From Syntrophaceae bacterium UBA4810 (GTDB taxonomy: Bacteria; Desulfobacterota; Syntrophia; Syntrophales; Smithellaceae), in assembly GCA_002402545.1 (NCBI GenBank), contig DHGA01000001.1:1197-10875 (forward strand): a stretch of DNA of 9,679 bases, read 5' to 3'. Made by a program: the position numbers and the translations under genes. Shown in pieces: positions 1 to 6,313 of the stretch. Position 1 is the stretch's first letter; each line of letters opens with the position of its first letter. The notes beneath the pieces were generated by a model. The model had not been told where the DNA came from. It made no database searches and saw only the letters and a list, made by a program, of their open reading frames with translations.

Positions 1-510
1 TCCTATGTGATTGTGGCCAATCATCAGAGCCAGTATGACATTTTTGTCATTTACGGCTGGATGCCCGTGGACTTCCGCTGGGTGATGAAGATACAGCTCA
101 GAGACGTGCCTTTTCTTGGGTATGCCTGTTACAAAATCGGACATATTTACATTGATCGTTCCAATCCCGAAGCTGCGAAGGCGTCAATCAACGCCGCCCG
201 GGACAGGATAAAAGGCGGGACGTCCATTATGTTCTTCCCGGAGGGTACCAGAAGCGTGGATGGCAGGCTCCTGGATTTTAAAAAAGGAGCGTTTAAATTC
301 GCTCTGGATATGAATCTGCCTGTATTGCCGGTGACGATTGTCAACACCAGAAACGTGCTTCCGGCAAAGTCCCTGAAACTTTTTCCGGGCAGTGCAAAGC
401 TGATTATCCATGACCCTATCGATATTTCCAGCCACAGTGAGGAGACAATAGGAGAAATCATGAATACAGCCCGCAAAAGAATTCAGCAGGGGCTTGATCA
501 GCATTCCTGA
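1..510 (+). CDS. plsC: 1-acyl-sn-glycerol-3-phosphate acyltransferase (PlsC family), 5' truncated by window edge
   Basis: The visible 169 residues form most of a PlsC/LPLAT domain. This membrane-associated enzyme moves an acyl group from acyl-ACP or acyl-CoA to lysophosphatidate to make phosphatidate in phospholipid synthesis. The catalytic H-x4-D box reads NHQSQYD at bases 19-39. The acceptor-phosphate motif FFPEGTR is at 232-252. Between them, RWVMKIQL followed by VPFLGY is the usual second motif. The frame is open to base 1, so the N-terminal transmembrane helix and the real start lie outside the window; the GTG at base 7 is only an internal valine inside the catalytic motif. The C-terminus is intact, with TGA at 508-510. 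The gene converges on the flavin-type gene at 589-1440, with 78 bases between them and no strong terminator. The family is secure; the exact acyl acceptor is inferred. Confidence 0.9.
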   Translation, partial: SYVIVANHQSQYDIFVIYGWMPVDFRWVMKIQLRDVPFLGYACYKIGHIYIDRSNPEAAKASINAARDRIKGGTSIMFFPEGTRSVDGRLLDFKKGAFKFALDMNLPVLPVTIVNTRNVLPAKSLKLFPGSAKLIIHDPIDISSHSEETIGEIMNTARKRIQQGLDQHS

Positions 511-588
511 AAAATATTTTGACGTCAACCACCTGCCGGAAAATCGCGTCGTCAGCCGGAAAGTGGCAAATCCAGCAAAAAGAAAATT

Positions 589-1440
589 TCAAAAATTAGC
601 CACGGCGTTGATTTCCTGCGTCGGATATATTTGTCCGGGTTTCGGTGGCATCGGGTTGTACACCCAGTCGATGTCCACAATGCCCAGATTGACGCCAAGG
701 TGTTTTACAAAACCGCTGAATTTGCCCCGAATGAGAACATCCTCCATATCCAGCGTCAGGCCGAATACGGCAACGTGGGAATATTTCCGCAAGGCGCTCA
801 ATTCATCGCCATAAGCCAGGGGAGAAAAGACCAGCCGGGTGCTGTCCGCTGCCTGGCATTGAATGAGGGGTATGATTTCCGGGAAGCCGTCATGACCGAT
901 AAAAGAGATAAACTTGATGGCATTAAGACGGTTGAATAAACCTTCCGCCCACGGCTTCAGAATTCTTTTCCCGCTGTCTTTTTGTTTTGTCGCCCCTTTG
1001 GCCAGCTTTGTAAATATCGAGCCCAGGCCGATGCGCAAAAGCGGCAGCGCTTCTCTGCCGTAAGTTTCCACCAGATCCATGTAGTGCACGGTATGAATGC
1101 CGAAATAGGCGTTGTAGCGGAACATCGGCTTATTGTTGAACATGTCATAATCCGCGCCGTGCGTGGCCGCGCCGCGCCACAGGGCTTTGCCCCGCCACAG
1201 ACTTTTGTCCAGCGTCATAATCAGAAAACCGGTTTTGCTGTTTATCTGGACGTTTTGCTTGCTTAATCCTTCGGAAAACTGCCCCCAGATAAGCTCGCTA
1301 GGGGTTTTTGCCTGCAACGCGGTAATCAGCGTTATATGCGGCAGTCCTCCCTGGTTAATGGTGGCAATCAGGCCGACCTTCGCTTCCGGCTCGAAAAAAT
1401 TCAAGTCCTCTTCAGCAAATTTTGTTAATCGCTCGCGCAT
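589..1440 (-). CDS. Tandem pyridoxamine 5'-phosphate oxidase-like (flavin-type split barrel) protein
   Basis: This 283-residue soluble protein has no signal peptide or membrane helix. It resembles the broad PNPOx-like family, whose members bind FMN, F420 or heme, or have lost cofactor binding. Two similar segments are visible: about residues 20-95 and 172-245. Each has hydrophobic strands, a G-(L/F)-P-x-I-x-L-I turn (GGLPHITLI, then DGFPEIIPLI), a later Leu-Ser pair before a helix (GLSKQNV, then ELSALRK), and a strand ending in a basic RGK (WRGKALW, then IRGKFSG). That suggests an internal duplication making a two-barrel monomer. A hydrophobic linker around 105-145 joins them. It is the last gene of the glycyl radical enzyme operon, 11 bases after the activase. 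The ATG at 1440 is fixed by a strong AAGGAG seven bases upstream. The fold assignment is moderately sure. The cofactor and reaction are unknown; a redox or rescue role for the radical enzyme is only inference from position. Confidence 0.75.
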   Translation of the reverse strand: MRERLTKFAEEDLNFFEPEAKVGLIATINQGGLPHITLITALQAKTPSELIWGQFSEGLSKQNVQINSKTGFLIMTLDKSLWRGKALWRGAATHGADYDMFNNKPMFRYNAYFGIHTVHYMDLVETYGREALPLLRIGLGSIFTKLAKGATKQKDSGKRILKPWAEGLFNRLNAIKFISFIGHDGFPEIIPLIQCQAADSTRLVFSPLAYGDELSALRKYSHVAVFGLTLDMEDVLIRGKFSGFVKHLGVNLGIVDIDWVYNPMPPKPGQIYPTQEINAVANF

Positions 1441-1453
1441 TTTAAAGCTCCTT
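1441..1453 (-). promoter_or_regulatory. Ribosome binding site overlapping the activase stop codon
   Basis: On the minus strand AAGGAG (1448-1453) stands seven bases before the ATG at 1440. It overlaps the TAA stop of the activase at 1452-1454, which implies translational coupling of the last two genes of the operon and supports the chosen start. Confidence 0.7.
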
Positions 1454-2477
1454 ATTTTACGGCTACCGCCGTTTTTGATTTTTCATATTTATCATTTGCC
1501 GCTGTCGAGGCAAGTTTTAAAGGCCCGCTCAGGTGAACTATCGCCGGATCCGCGCCGGAGTCGCGCGCCGCGGCGGCAAGATCCCGCGCCTCATCTGCGG
1601 AAAGAAGCGGCGTGTTTTTGAATTTCCAGTCCAACCACAGGCCTTCATATTTATGCAGGCAAAGGTTATTGAAGGTGCAAAGCTCCCACCTCACTATGGC
1701 CGCGCCCATGTTTTTACCGATAAACGCGCCGATATTTTTAATGTTCGCCTCTGTGGCCGTGCAATCGGGTATCAGCGGCGTGCGTATCCAGAGCGTGAAA
1801 GACGACTTTTCTTTTTCCTCGTGGCGGGCAAGCCGCAGAAGATTTTCCAGAATTAATTTATTGGCCGCGCCGGTGAATTTTTTGTGTTTGGCCGTATCCA
1901 TTTCTTTCAGGTCAAACATGACCAGATCGGTGTAAGGCAGAAGCAATGCTATTGACTCCCACGAACATTGCCCGCAGGTATCGAGCGCCGTGTGCACGCC
2001 GCCGGATTTTAAAAGCGCGAGAAGTTCGCGGCAAAATTGCGCCTGAAGAGTGGGTTCACCGCCGGACAAAGTAACGCCGCCGCCTGATTTTTCAAAATAT
2101 ACTCTGTCTTTGAGCACTTCCGCGGCCAGGCTCTGCGCGTCGCGGTATTCTCCGTATATATCCATAGCCGTGGAGGGGCAGTCGCTTACGCACGCTTCGC
2201 AGATGTCGCACTTTGACTTGTCGATAGCTATTCCCGCGCCGGTCATTTGCAGCGCGCCTCGGGTACAGGCCTCAATGCAGCTCAGGCAGCCGAGGCATTT
2301 GATTTTTGTCCAGTGCAGTTGCCTTTCTCGGGCGATGCTTTCCGGATTGTGACACCACACGCAGGAAAGCGGACAGCCCTTGAAAAAAATGGTGCTGCGA
2401 ATGCCTGGGCCGTCTTCGGTGGACATGCGTTGAATCCGCAGAATGTTTCCCTGATGATTATCTGTTGTTTTCTGCAT
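1452..2477 (-). CDS. Glycyl radical enzyme activating enzyme (radical SAM, two extra 4Fe-4S clusters)
   Basis: This is the radical-SAM activase that removes hydrogen from the catalytic glycine of the enzyme encoded just upstream, using S-adenosylmethionine and a reduced 4Fe-4S cluster. With the ATG at 2477 it has 341 residues. The order is: the family start signature EDGPGIRS (22-29), the radical-SAM CX3CX2C box GCPLSCVWC (Cys35, 39, 42), a ferredoxin insert with two CX2CX2CX3C sets (Cys61/64/67/71 and Cys90/93/96/100), and the SAM-binding run GGGVTLSGGEP (134-144). The double cluster insert is typical of activases for glycerol/choline-type lyases, benzylsuccinate synthase and 4-hydroxyphenylacetate decarboxylase, and is absent from the pyruvate formate-lyase activase. 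A TTG two codons upstream (2483) could also start it. Neither has a clear Shine-Dalgarno, and the eight-base gap after the enzyme's stop suggests coupled translation. The C-terminal tail (about 320-341) is rich in Ala and Lys and not conserved-looking. Confidence 0.93.
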   Translation of the reverse strand: MQKTTDNHQGNILRIQRMSTEDGPGIRSTIFFKGCPLSCVWCHNPESIARERQLHWTKIKCLGCLSCIEACTRGALQMTGAGIAIDKSKCDICEACVSDCPSTAMDIYGEYRDAQSLAAEVLKDRVYFEKSGGGVTLSGGEPTLQAQFCRELLALLKSGGVHTALDTCGQCSWESIALLLPYTDLVMFDLKEMDTAKHKKFTGAANKLILENLLRLARHEEKEKSSFTLWIRTPLIPDCTATEANIKNIGAFIGKNMGAAIVRWELCTFNNLCLHKYEGLWLDWKFKNTPLLSADEARDLAAAARDSGADPAIVHLSGPLKLASTAANDKYEKSKTAVAVK

Positions 2478-2485
2478 ACGCAAGT

Positions 2486-5002
2486 TTAAAGCGAGGCGTG
2501 GCTGATCCGCGCGATTACCTCATCCTGCAATTCGCGGCCGATGCTCGTGAAGTAGGCATTGTAACCGGTGATGCGCACGAGCAGGGAACGATACTCTTCG
2601 GGCCTTCTCTGCGCGTCACGCAGCATATCGGCATCCAGCATGTTGATCTGCAGCGCGCTGCCGCCGTTTTCCACATAGCCGCGCAGAAATGCCTTGAATT
2701 TGGCGCGATGCTCCGAACTTTTTAAAAGCGATGGATTTATGGTAATGGTATGACTCGCGCCATTAGGCAGGCAGTTGCAATATTCCCGAAAATCACCCCG
2801 GCCCCGTATTTCTTTGCCGCCCAGCACTTTGCCTACGGAATTCACATTGGCGGTGGGCCCGTTGATATCCGCTCCGTTGGAGGGACAGATGGCGTTGGAT
2901 AAGAATCTGCCTTTCGGGCGGCCGTCGGGACTTGCTGGTAGAATAAAACCGTCTCCCACCCAGTAATTCCAACTGAGCATGCCCGGGCGGAATTGGCGTT
3001 GCGTGGAAAGAGTTTTATATTTCCAGGTCTCTTCGCACCATAAATTCATCACTTCTTTCGCCAGCGCGTCCGCCTTGTCGTCATCCCGGCCGTATTTGGG
3101 CGCCTTGAAACGGGCTTTGGCCTGCAATTTTTCATGACCTTCCCAGTTGTCTTTGAGCGCCGTGAAAAGCTTGGCCATGGAACAATCTTTTTTATCAAAC
3201 ACCAGATACTTTACGGCCAGCAGGGAATCGACGGTTGTGGCGTAAGCGATCGCTTCCAGTGTGGTAAAGCTGAGTTCGGCACCACCTTCGGTAATATCAA
3301 TTCCTTTTTCCGCGCAGCCTTTGACTAGACAGGAAAGATAAGGCGTGGGGCAGAAGCGCGCTCGGATGGTTTCGGTCTGTTCGTATAAATCCACGCAGCG
3401 TCTGACGATATAGCGCGTCTGCTCGGCGTAGGCATCCCAGAATTGTTCCCAGGAAGAAAAACTTTTCACGTCGCCTGTCTTGGGGCCATCCTGCTTGATC
3501 TTTTCGCTCTTGCCCGTGATAGGATCGACAAACACATGAAAATCCCTGCCGTTGTTAAGGGCTAGTTCCACTGCTTTGAGCAGATTGAGATTATTATCCA
3601 CCGTGCCGGAACGGTCGTTACCCTGCATGGTATTTTCCAGACAGCCGACCGGGGCGTAGTTGTGCACGTTGTTTTCATTAATGAGATGAGTAACACCGGC
3701 TTTTTTTGCTTCGAGCAGCATTCCGGCCATGGAGCGTTCGTCAAAGTTGAGCAGGAAGGGCGCGCCCTGACTTACCGAAATCATCTCCACTATTTTATCG
3801 AGCAGCTCATCGGGAGAGCCGCGGTGCAGGCGCACATTTGGTTTTGGTTCCAGAATCGGCGTCATTTCATCGATGACTTCGAGCATGGTATAGGTCAGAT
3901 CATTAGTCATGTCCCGGCCCTCCTGCCCCATGCCGGAAAGAGTGATGAGTTGTCCGTAACCGGAAGTGATTCCCTGATTGCCGATGCGAATCATCGCGTC
4001 GTAGACGGTGTTTGCGTGCATCCAGAAACATTTCAGCAGTTCCTTGCCGAATTCCCTGTCCATGCCATTTTGGATTGAATATTCCCAATAAGGCAAAAGA
4101 TACTGATCGATTCTGCCGAAAGAAACTCCTGGCCCCGGATAGTTTTCATCGCTCATCACCAGCATATGTGTGAGCCATAGAGACTGCACGGCCTCCCAGA
4201 AAGTCTGAGCCGGTTCCCAGGGAACGCGTTGCAGATTTTTTGCCATCTGCTCAAGCTCCTCTTTGCGGGTATTATCTTTTTCCTGCGCGGCCAGTTTTTC
4301 GCAAAGTTGCGCGTATTTTTCTGCCAGTTGTCTGGGCATTTCAGCGGCGATCATCATGGCGCGCAGCTGAGCGCCTTTTTTGCCTTTCTTATCTTTTTCT
4401 GAGAGAGCGGCGTGTTTATTTTCCAGATCCTGATAAATCCCTTTCCAGCCGATTTGGAGTACACTTTCATATCCGGGAATAAGATGTCCGCTGGTGGCGC
4501 CTGAGTTTCCATAGCCGTGATCGTGAAACCATTTCATTTTTGCGCGCGCGCCATTTTTGCCGTAGATAAGAAGGTCGCGTTCTTTTGCCTCTTTTTTCGT
4601 CCAGCACATTGATGTCTGAATATTGAAACGGCCGCCGGCAATAAGATCCCCCGGCAAAATTTCCTGCGGAACGTAATTGGTCATCACCTCTTTGGCAAAC
4701 CACGCCTTGCGCTCAGGCAGGCTCCATGACCAGAAATCGGGATGCAGCTTCACAGGTTTGGCGTTTTGCTGCATGGAAATACGGAAAGGCTGGAGAAAAG
4801 GATAAGTTTCGGGCACAATGTAGAAGGTCATTTCGTCAAATTGCACATCCCAGGCAGTGCCTGTTGTCCAGGCGCTAAATTCATTATTCCAGGCGCGCTT
4901 CACTCCCTGAAAATAGTAATCTCTTAGCCAGCTTATGCGTGCGGAAAGGTTTTTAGGTTCTTTGATCTGTTGTCTGCTTTGTTCTGCTATGGATATGCTC
5001 AT
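2486..5002 (-). CDS. Glycyl radical enzyme (PFL-like family), substrate unassigned
   Basis: This is an 838-residue cytoplasmic, oxygen-sensitive radical enzyme. The PFL-like barrel spans about residues 20-680 and the glycyl radical domain about 700-838. The radical loop RITGYNAYF puts the radical on Gly813, 25 residues from the end, and is followed by GRELQDEVIAR. The thiyl cysteine is Cys454 in APVGCLENT, with Glu456 two residues on. This C-x-E pattern differs from the Cys-Cys pair of pyruvate formate-lyase. It is seen in diol/choline/isethionate-type lyases and in arylacetate decarboxylases. No small decarboxylase subunit gene is nearby, so a 4-hydroxyphenylacetate decarboxylase of the two-subunit type is unlikely. 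Two features of unknown meaning are the aromatic segment HPDFWSWSLPERKAWF (about 87-102) and WFHDHGYGNSGATSGHLIPGY (about 158-178). Start choice: an in-frame TTG at 5038 gives 850 residues, but the ATG at 5002 has a near-perfect AAGGAG seven bases upstream. First gene of a three-gene operon. The family is certain; the reaction cannot be named. Confidence 0.95.
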   Translation of the reverse strand: MSISIAEQSRQQIKEPKNLSARISWLRDYYFQGVKRAWNNEFSAWTTGTAWDVQFDEMTFYIVPETYPFLQPFRISMQQNAKPVKLHPDFWSWSLPERKAWFAKEVMTNYVPQEILPGDLIAGGRFNIQTSMCWTKKEAKERDLLIYGKNGARAKMKWFHDHGYGNSGATSGHLIPGYESVLQIGWKGIYQDLENKHAALSEKDKKGKKGAQLRAMMIAAEMPRQLAEKYAQLCEKLAAQEKDNTRKEELEQMAKNLQRVPWEPAQTFWEAVQSLWLTHMLVMSDENYPGPGVSFGRIDQYLLPYWEYSIQNGMDREFGKELLKCFWMHANTVYDAMIRIGNQGITSGYGQLITLSGMGQEGRDMTNDLTYTMLEVIDEMTPILEPKPNVRLHRGSPDELLDKIVEMISVSQGAPFLLNFDERSMAGMLLEAKKAGVTHLINENNVHNYAPVGCLENTMQGNDRSGTVDNNLNLLKAVELALNNGRDFHVFVDPITGKSEKIKQDGPKTGDVKSFSSWEQFWDAYAEQTRYIVRRCVDLYEQTETIRARFCPTPYLSCLVKGCAEKGIDITEGGAELSFTTLEAIAYATTVDSLLAVKYLVFDKKDCSMAKLFTALKDNWEGHEKLQAKARFKAPKYGRDDDKADALAKEVMNLWCEETWKYKTLSTQRQFRPGMLSWNYWVGDGFILPASPDGRPKGRFLSNAICPSNGADINGPTANVNSVGKVLGGKEIRGRGDFREYCNCLPNGASHTITINPSLLKSSEHRAKFKAFLRGYVENGGSALQINMLDADMLRDAQRRPEEYRSLLVRITGYNAYFTSIGRELQDEVIARISHASL

Positions 5003-5015
5003 ATTTTTTCTCCTT
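5003..5015 (-). promoter_or_regulatory. Strong ribosome binding site that decides the glycyl radical enzyme start
   Basis: Minus strand AAGGAG (5010-5015) with a seven-base A/T spacer precedes the ATG at 5000-5002. The upstream in-frame TTG at 5036-5038 has no comparable site, so the extra 12 residues it would add are probably 5' untranslated leader. Confidence 0.75.
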
Positions 5016-5030
5016 GGCGCCGCGCGGAAA

Positions 5031-5056
5031 AGGTTCAAACGGCCTTATATTGACCT
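5031..5056. repeat. Imperfect inverted repeat in the leader of the glycyl radical enzyme operon
   Basis: On the plus strand AGGTTCAA (5031-5038) faces TTGACCT (5050-5056). The arms are complementary apart from one extra base, with about 11 bases between them. It lies 29-54 bases upstream of the operon's first ATG. It could be an operator or a small leader hairpin. There is no further support, and a chance match is possible in such a short element. Confidence 0.25.
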
Positions 5057-5108
5057 AAAATATACAACTAAAAACAGGCCGGCACAAGCAGAAAGGAATT
5101 TGCCGCTT

Positions 5109-5136
5109 TTGACAGTTTAAAAAGCAATGTGATTAT
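5109..5136 (+). promoter_or_regulatory. Candidate sigma-70-type promoter for the YihG-like acyltransferase gene
   Basis: A consensus -35 box TTGACA (5109-5114) is followed after 16 bases by GATTAT (5131-5136; four of six matches to TATAAT). The -10 is preceded by TG plus one base (5128-5130), the extended -10 pattern. Transcription would start near 5143 and leave a leader of about 60 bases. It is the best promoter-like sequence in the divergent region. The GATTAT box is off-consensus, so it may be only moderately active or need an activator. Confidence 0.45.
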
Positions 5137-5143
5137 TAATTCT

Positions 5144-5157
5144 TTGACGAAATTCAA
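5144..5157. promoter_or_regulatory. FNR/CRP-family-like palindrome TTGA-N6-TCAA between the divergent genes
   Basis: The sequence TTGACGAAATTCAA has the core half-sites and spacing of an FNR-type site (TTGAT-N4-ATCAA). The inner T and A are replaced, but one more outer base pair is kept (TTTGA/TCAAA). On the minus strand, a class II activator centred at 5150.5 (position -41.5) would place a -10 box at about 5116-5121. The sequence there is TTTAAA, four of six matches to consensus. That geometry would suit anaerobic activation of the glycyl radical enzyme operon. The same site lies at the predicted start point of the divergent acyltransferase promoter and could repress it. No regulator gene is in the window; this is inference from pattern and spacing. 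Confidence 0.3.
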
Positions 5158-5202
5158 AAGTCGTGTTAAAGAGTTCCTCGCGACAAGCTATTAAAGATAA
5201 TT

Positions 5203-6105
5203 ATGCTTCATTTTTTACCGGACAAAATCAAAGGAGTAATTTCCTCGTCACTTTTAGGGCTCAACGTAATTTTTTGGGTTACCATTTTATTACTTTTTTC
5301 CTTGTTAAAATTTTTACTTCCGATACCGCAGTTGCGCCGCTTCTTTGACCGGGTTTTGACGTGGATTGCCGAAAACTGGATATCGTGCAACAGCGGCTGG
5401 ATGAAACTTACGCAAAAAACAAAATGGGATGTTAAGGGTTTGGAAGGGTTAAATTACAATAAATGGTATCTTGTTGTCAGCAACCACCAGTCTTGGGCGG
5501 ATATTTTTGTTTTGCAGCATTTGCTGAACAGGCGCATCCGCCTGCTGAAATTTTTTCTCAAGCGCCAGCTTATCTGGGTGCCATTGATTGGCCTTGCCTG
5601 GTGGGCGCTGGATTTTCCCTTTCTGCGTCGTTATCGCGCCGAATATTTAAAAAAGTATCCCTGGAAAAAAGGGAAGGACCTGGAAACAACGAAAAAAGCC
5701 TGCGGAAAATTTTCGCGTATCCCCACCAGCGTGATGAATTTTCTGGAAGGCACACGTTTTTCCGTAGGCAAGCATCTCAAGCAAAATTCTCCTTATAACT
5801 ATTTGCTACGGCCGAAATCCGGGGGAATCGCCCTAGCCATGAATGTGCTGGGTGAAAAGTTTCATTCCTTATTGGATATAACCATAGTTTATCCGGATGG
5901 CGCACCTACTTTCTGGAAATTTCTCTGCGGAAAAGTTAAAAAAGTAGTTGTGCATTTCCAGACGATAGAAATTCCCAAACATTTTCTTGAAGGCGATTAT
6001 ACAGGCGATGATGCTTTCCGGGAAAGATTCAACAACTGGGTGCAGCAGCTCTGGCAGGAAAAAGACAGGCAGATACAATTGCTTCTTCAAGAAGCCACCG
6101 CGTAA
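5203..6105 (+). CDS. yihG: YihG-type membrane acyltransferase (PlsC superfamily)
   Basis: This 300-residue protein is close in length to E. coli YihG (about 310) and follows its pattern. It has one N-terminal hydrophobic segment (about 12-39), then a membrane-bound LPLAT domain. The catalytic H-x4-D box is NHQSWAD (His95, Asp100). The acceptor-binding motif is NFLEGTRFS (179-187). Other family marks are WVPLIGLAWWALDFPFLRRY (125-144) and KSGGIALAMNVLG (205-217). Such enzymes acylate a glycerolipid acceptor, probably lysophosphatidate, at the inner membrane; YihG-like forms differ from housekeeping PlsC in the long region between the two motifs. The ATG at 5203 has only a weak AAAGAT-like ribosome binding site. 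An AAGGAG at about 5231 has no good start codon behind it, so 5203 is kept. The gene stands alone on its strand, divergent from the radical enzyme operon, with its own candidate promoter. The symbol follows family resemblance. Confidence 0.85.
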   Translation: MLHFLPDKIKGVISSSLLGLNVIFWVTILLLFSLLKFLLPIPQLRRFFDRVLTWIAENWISCNSGWMKLTQKTKWDVKGLEGLNYNKWYLVVSNHQSWADIFVLQHLLNRRIRLLKFFLKRQLIWVPLIGLAWWALDFPFLRRYRAEYLKKYPWKKGKDLETTKKACGKFSRIPTSVMNFLEGTRFSVGKHLKQNSPYNYLLRPKSGGIALAMNVLGEKFHSLLDITIVYPDGAPTFWKFLCGKVKKVVVHFQTIEIPKHFLEGDYTGDDAFRERFNNWVQQLWQEKDRQIQLLLQEATA

Positions 6106-6132
6106 TCAAAAACATCAAGCAAAATATTTGTC

Positions 6133-6162
6133 AGTGCTGAGCGCGATCCGGCAGCATTTTTT
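6133..6162 (+). terminator. Weak candidate rho-independent terminator after the YihG-like gene
   Basis: AGTGCTG (6133-6139) can pair with CAGCATT (6152-6158) around a 12-base loop, one pair being G-U, and is followed by a T-run to 6162. The position, 28 bases past the acyltransferase stop, is suitable. The same bases also encode the Lys-Lys-Cys-Cys part of the ligase remnant on the other strand, so the T-run may just be lysine codons. Confidence 0.25.
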
Positions 6163-6247
6163 ATCAATTTTCCCCAAAGTGGTCAGGGGCAATTCCTGCC
6201 TAAGTTCGATAATTTTGGGAAATTCAATAAATATTGCAAAGATATTA

Positions 6248-6256
6248 TGGTATGAT
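6248..6256 (+). promoter_or_regulatory. Candidate extended -10 promoter for the CmpB-HD fusion gene
   Basis: TGGTATGAT is an extended -10 (TG, one base, then TATGAT with five of six matches). No good -35 box lies 16-18 bases upstream. Transcription would begin near 6263, about 50 bases before the ATG. It sits inside the ligase remnant, so if real it was recruited from former coding DNA. Confidence 0.35.
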
Positions 6257-6274
6257 AAAATTCGTTCGCGCGTC

Positions 6275-6290
6275 AGAAAATTGATTTTCT
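6275..6290. repeat. Perfect 7-base inverted repeat just upstream of the CmpB-HD gene
   Basis: AGAAAAT and ATTTTCT are separated by two bases and lie between the candidate promoter and the ATG at 6314. It could be an operator. As RNA it is A/U-rich with too short a loop to be a stable hairpin. It coincides with the upstream end of the ligase remnant. Low weight because of its base composition. Confidence 0.25.
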
Positions 6291-6313
6291 AAAAAATAAC
6301 GGTGCGGCAAAAT

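Larger units (their letters stand above)
6115..6288 (-). pseudogene. Remnant of the C-terminus of an AMP-forming acyl-CoA synthetase/ligase
   Basis: Read on the minus strand from 6288, 57 codons give a peptide containing FLTRERILSY, then EFPKIIELRQELPLTTLGK and IDKK, ending at a TGA (6115-6117). This is the pattern of the last 50-odd residues of ANL-family adenylating enzymes: LT-x-E-E-I-x-x-Y, then (F/V)PK-x-(I/V)EF-R-x-ELP, then the A10 motif P-x-T-x-x-GK with its catalytic lysine (codon at 6169-6171). An in-frame TAG (6289-6291) cuts it off upstream, and no adenylation domain is found beyond it; the DNA there belongs to the start of the HD gene on the other strand. The stretch between ILSY and EFPK looks degraded. 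Its stop lies nine bases from the acyltransferase stop, a usual tail-to-tail spacing, so an intact ligase gene probably once converged here before a deletion or rearrangement. It fills most of the 6106-6313 gap. Confidence 0.7.

Noticed and set aside
511..588. Possible bidirectional terminator (CCAC...CCGG / CCGG...GTGG, bases 529-566) and palindrome TTGACGTCAA (519-528) between the two convergent genes
   Set aside because: The stem is two 4-bp pieces split by a 3-by-3 internal loop with a 16-base loop and no adjoining T-run, and the palindrome has no partner or promoter near it.
2486..5002. Pyruvate formate-lyase or benzylsuccinate synthase identity for the radical enzyme
   Set aside because: The Cys-Cys pair of pyruvate formate-lyase is absent (single Cys in GCLEN), and the small accessory subunits expected for benzylsuccinate synthase are not encoded nearby.
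4935..5120. Small plus-strand open frame across the divergent control region
   Set aside because: It is antisense to the enzyme's N-terminus and its translation shows no recognisable feature or good ribosome binding site.
5163..5348. Open frame overlapping the start of the YihG-like gene on the same strand
   Set aside because: It lies in another frame over clear acyltransferase coding sequence and shows no family motif.
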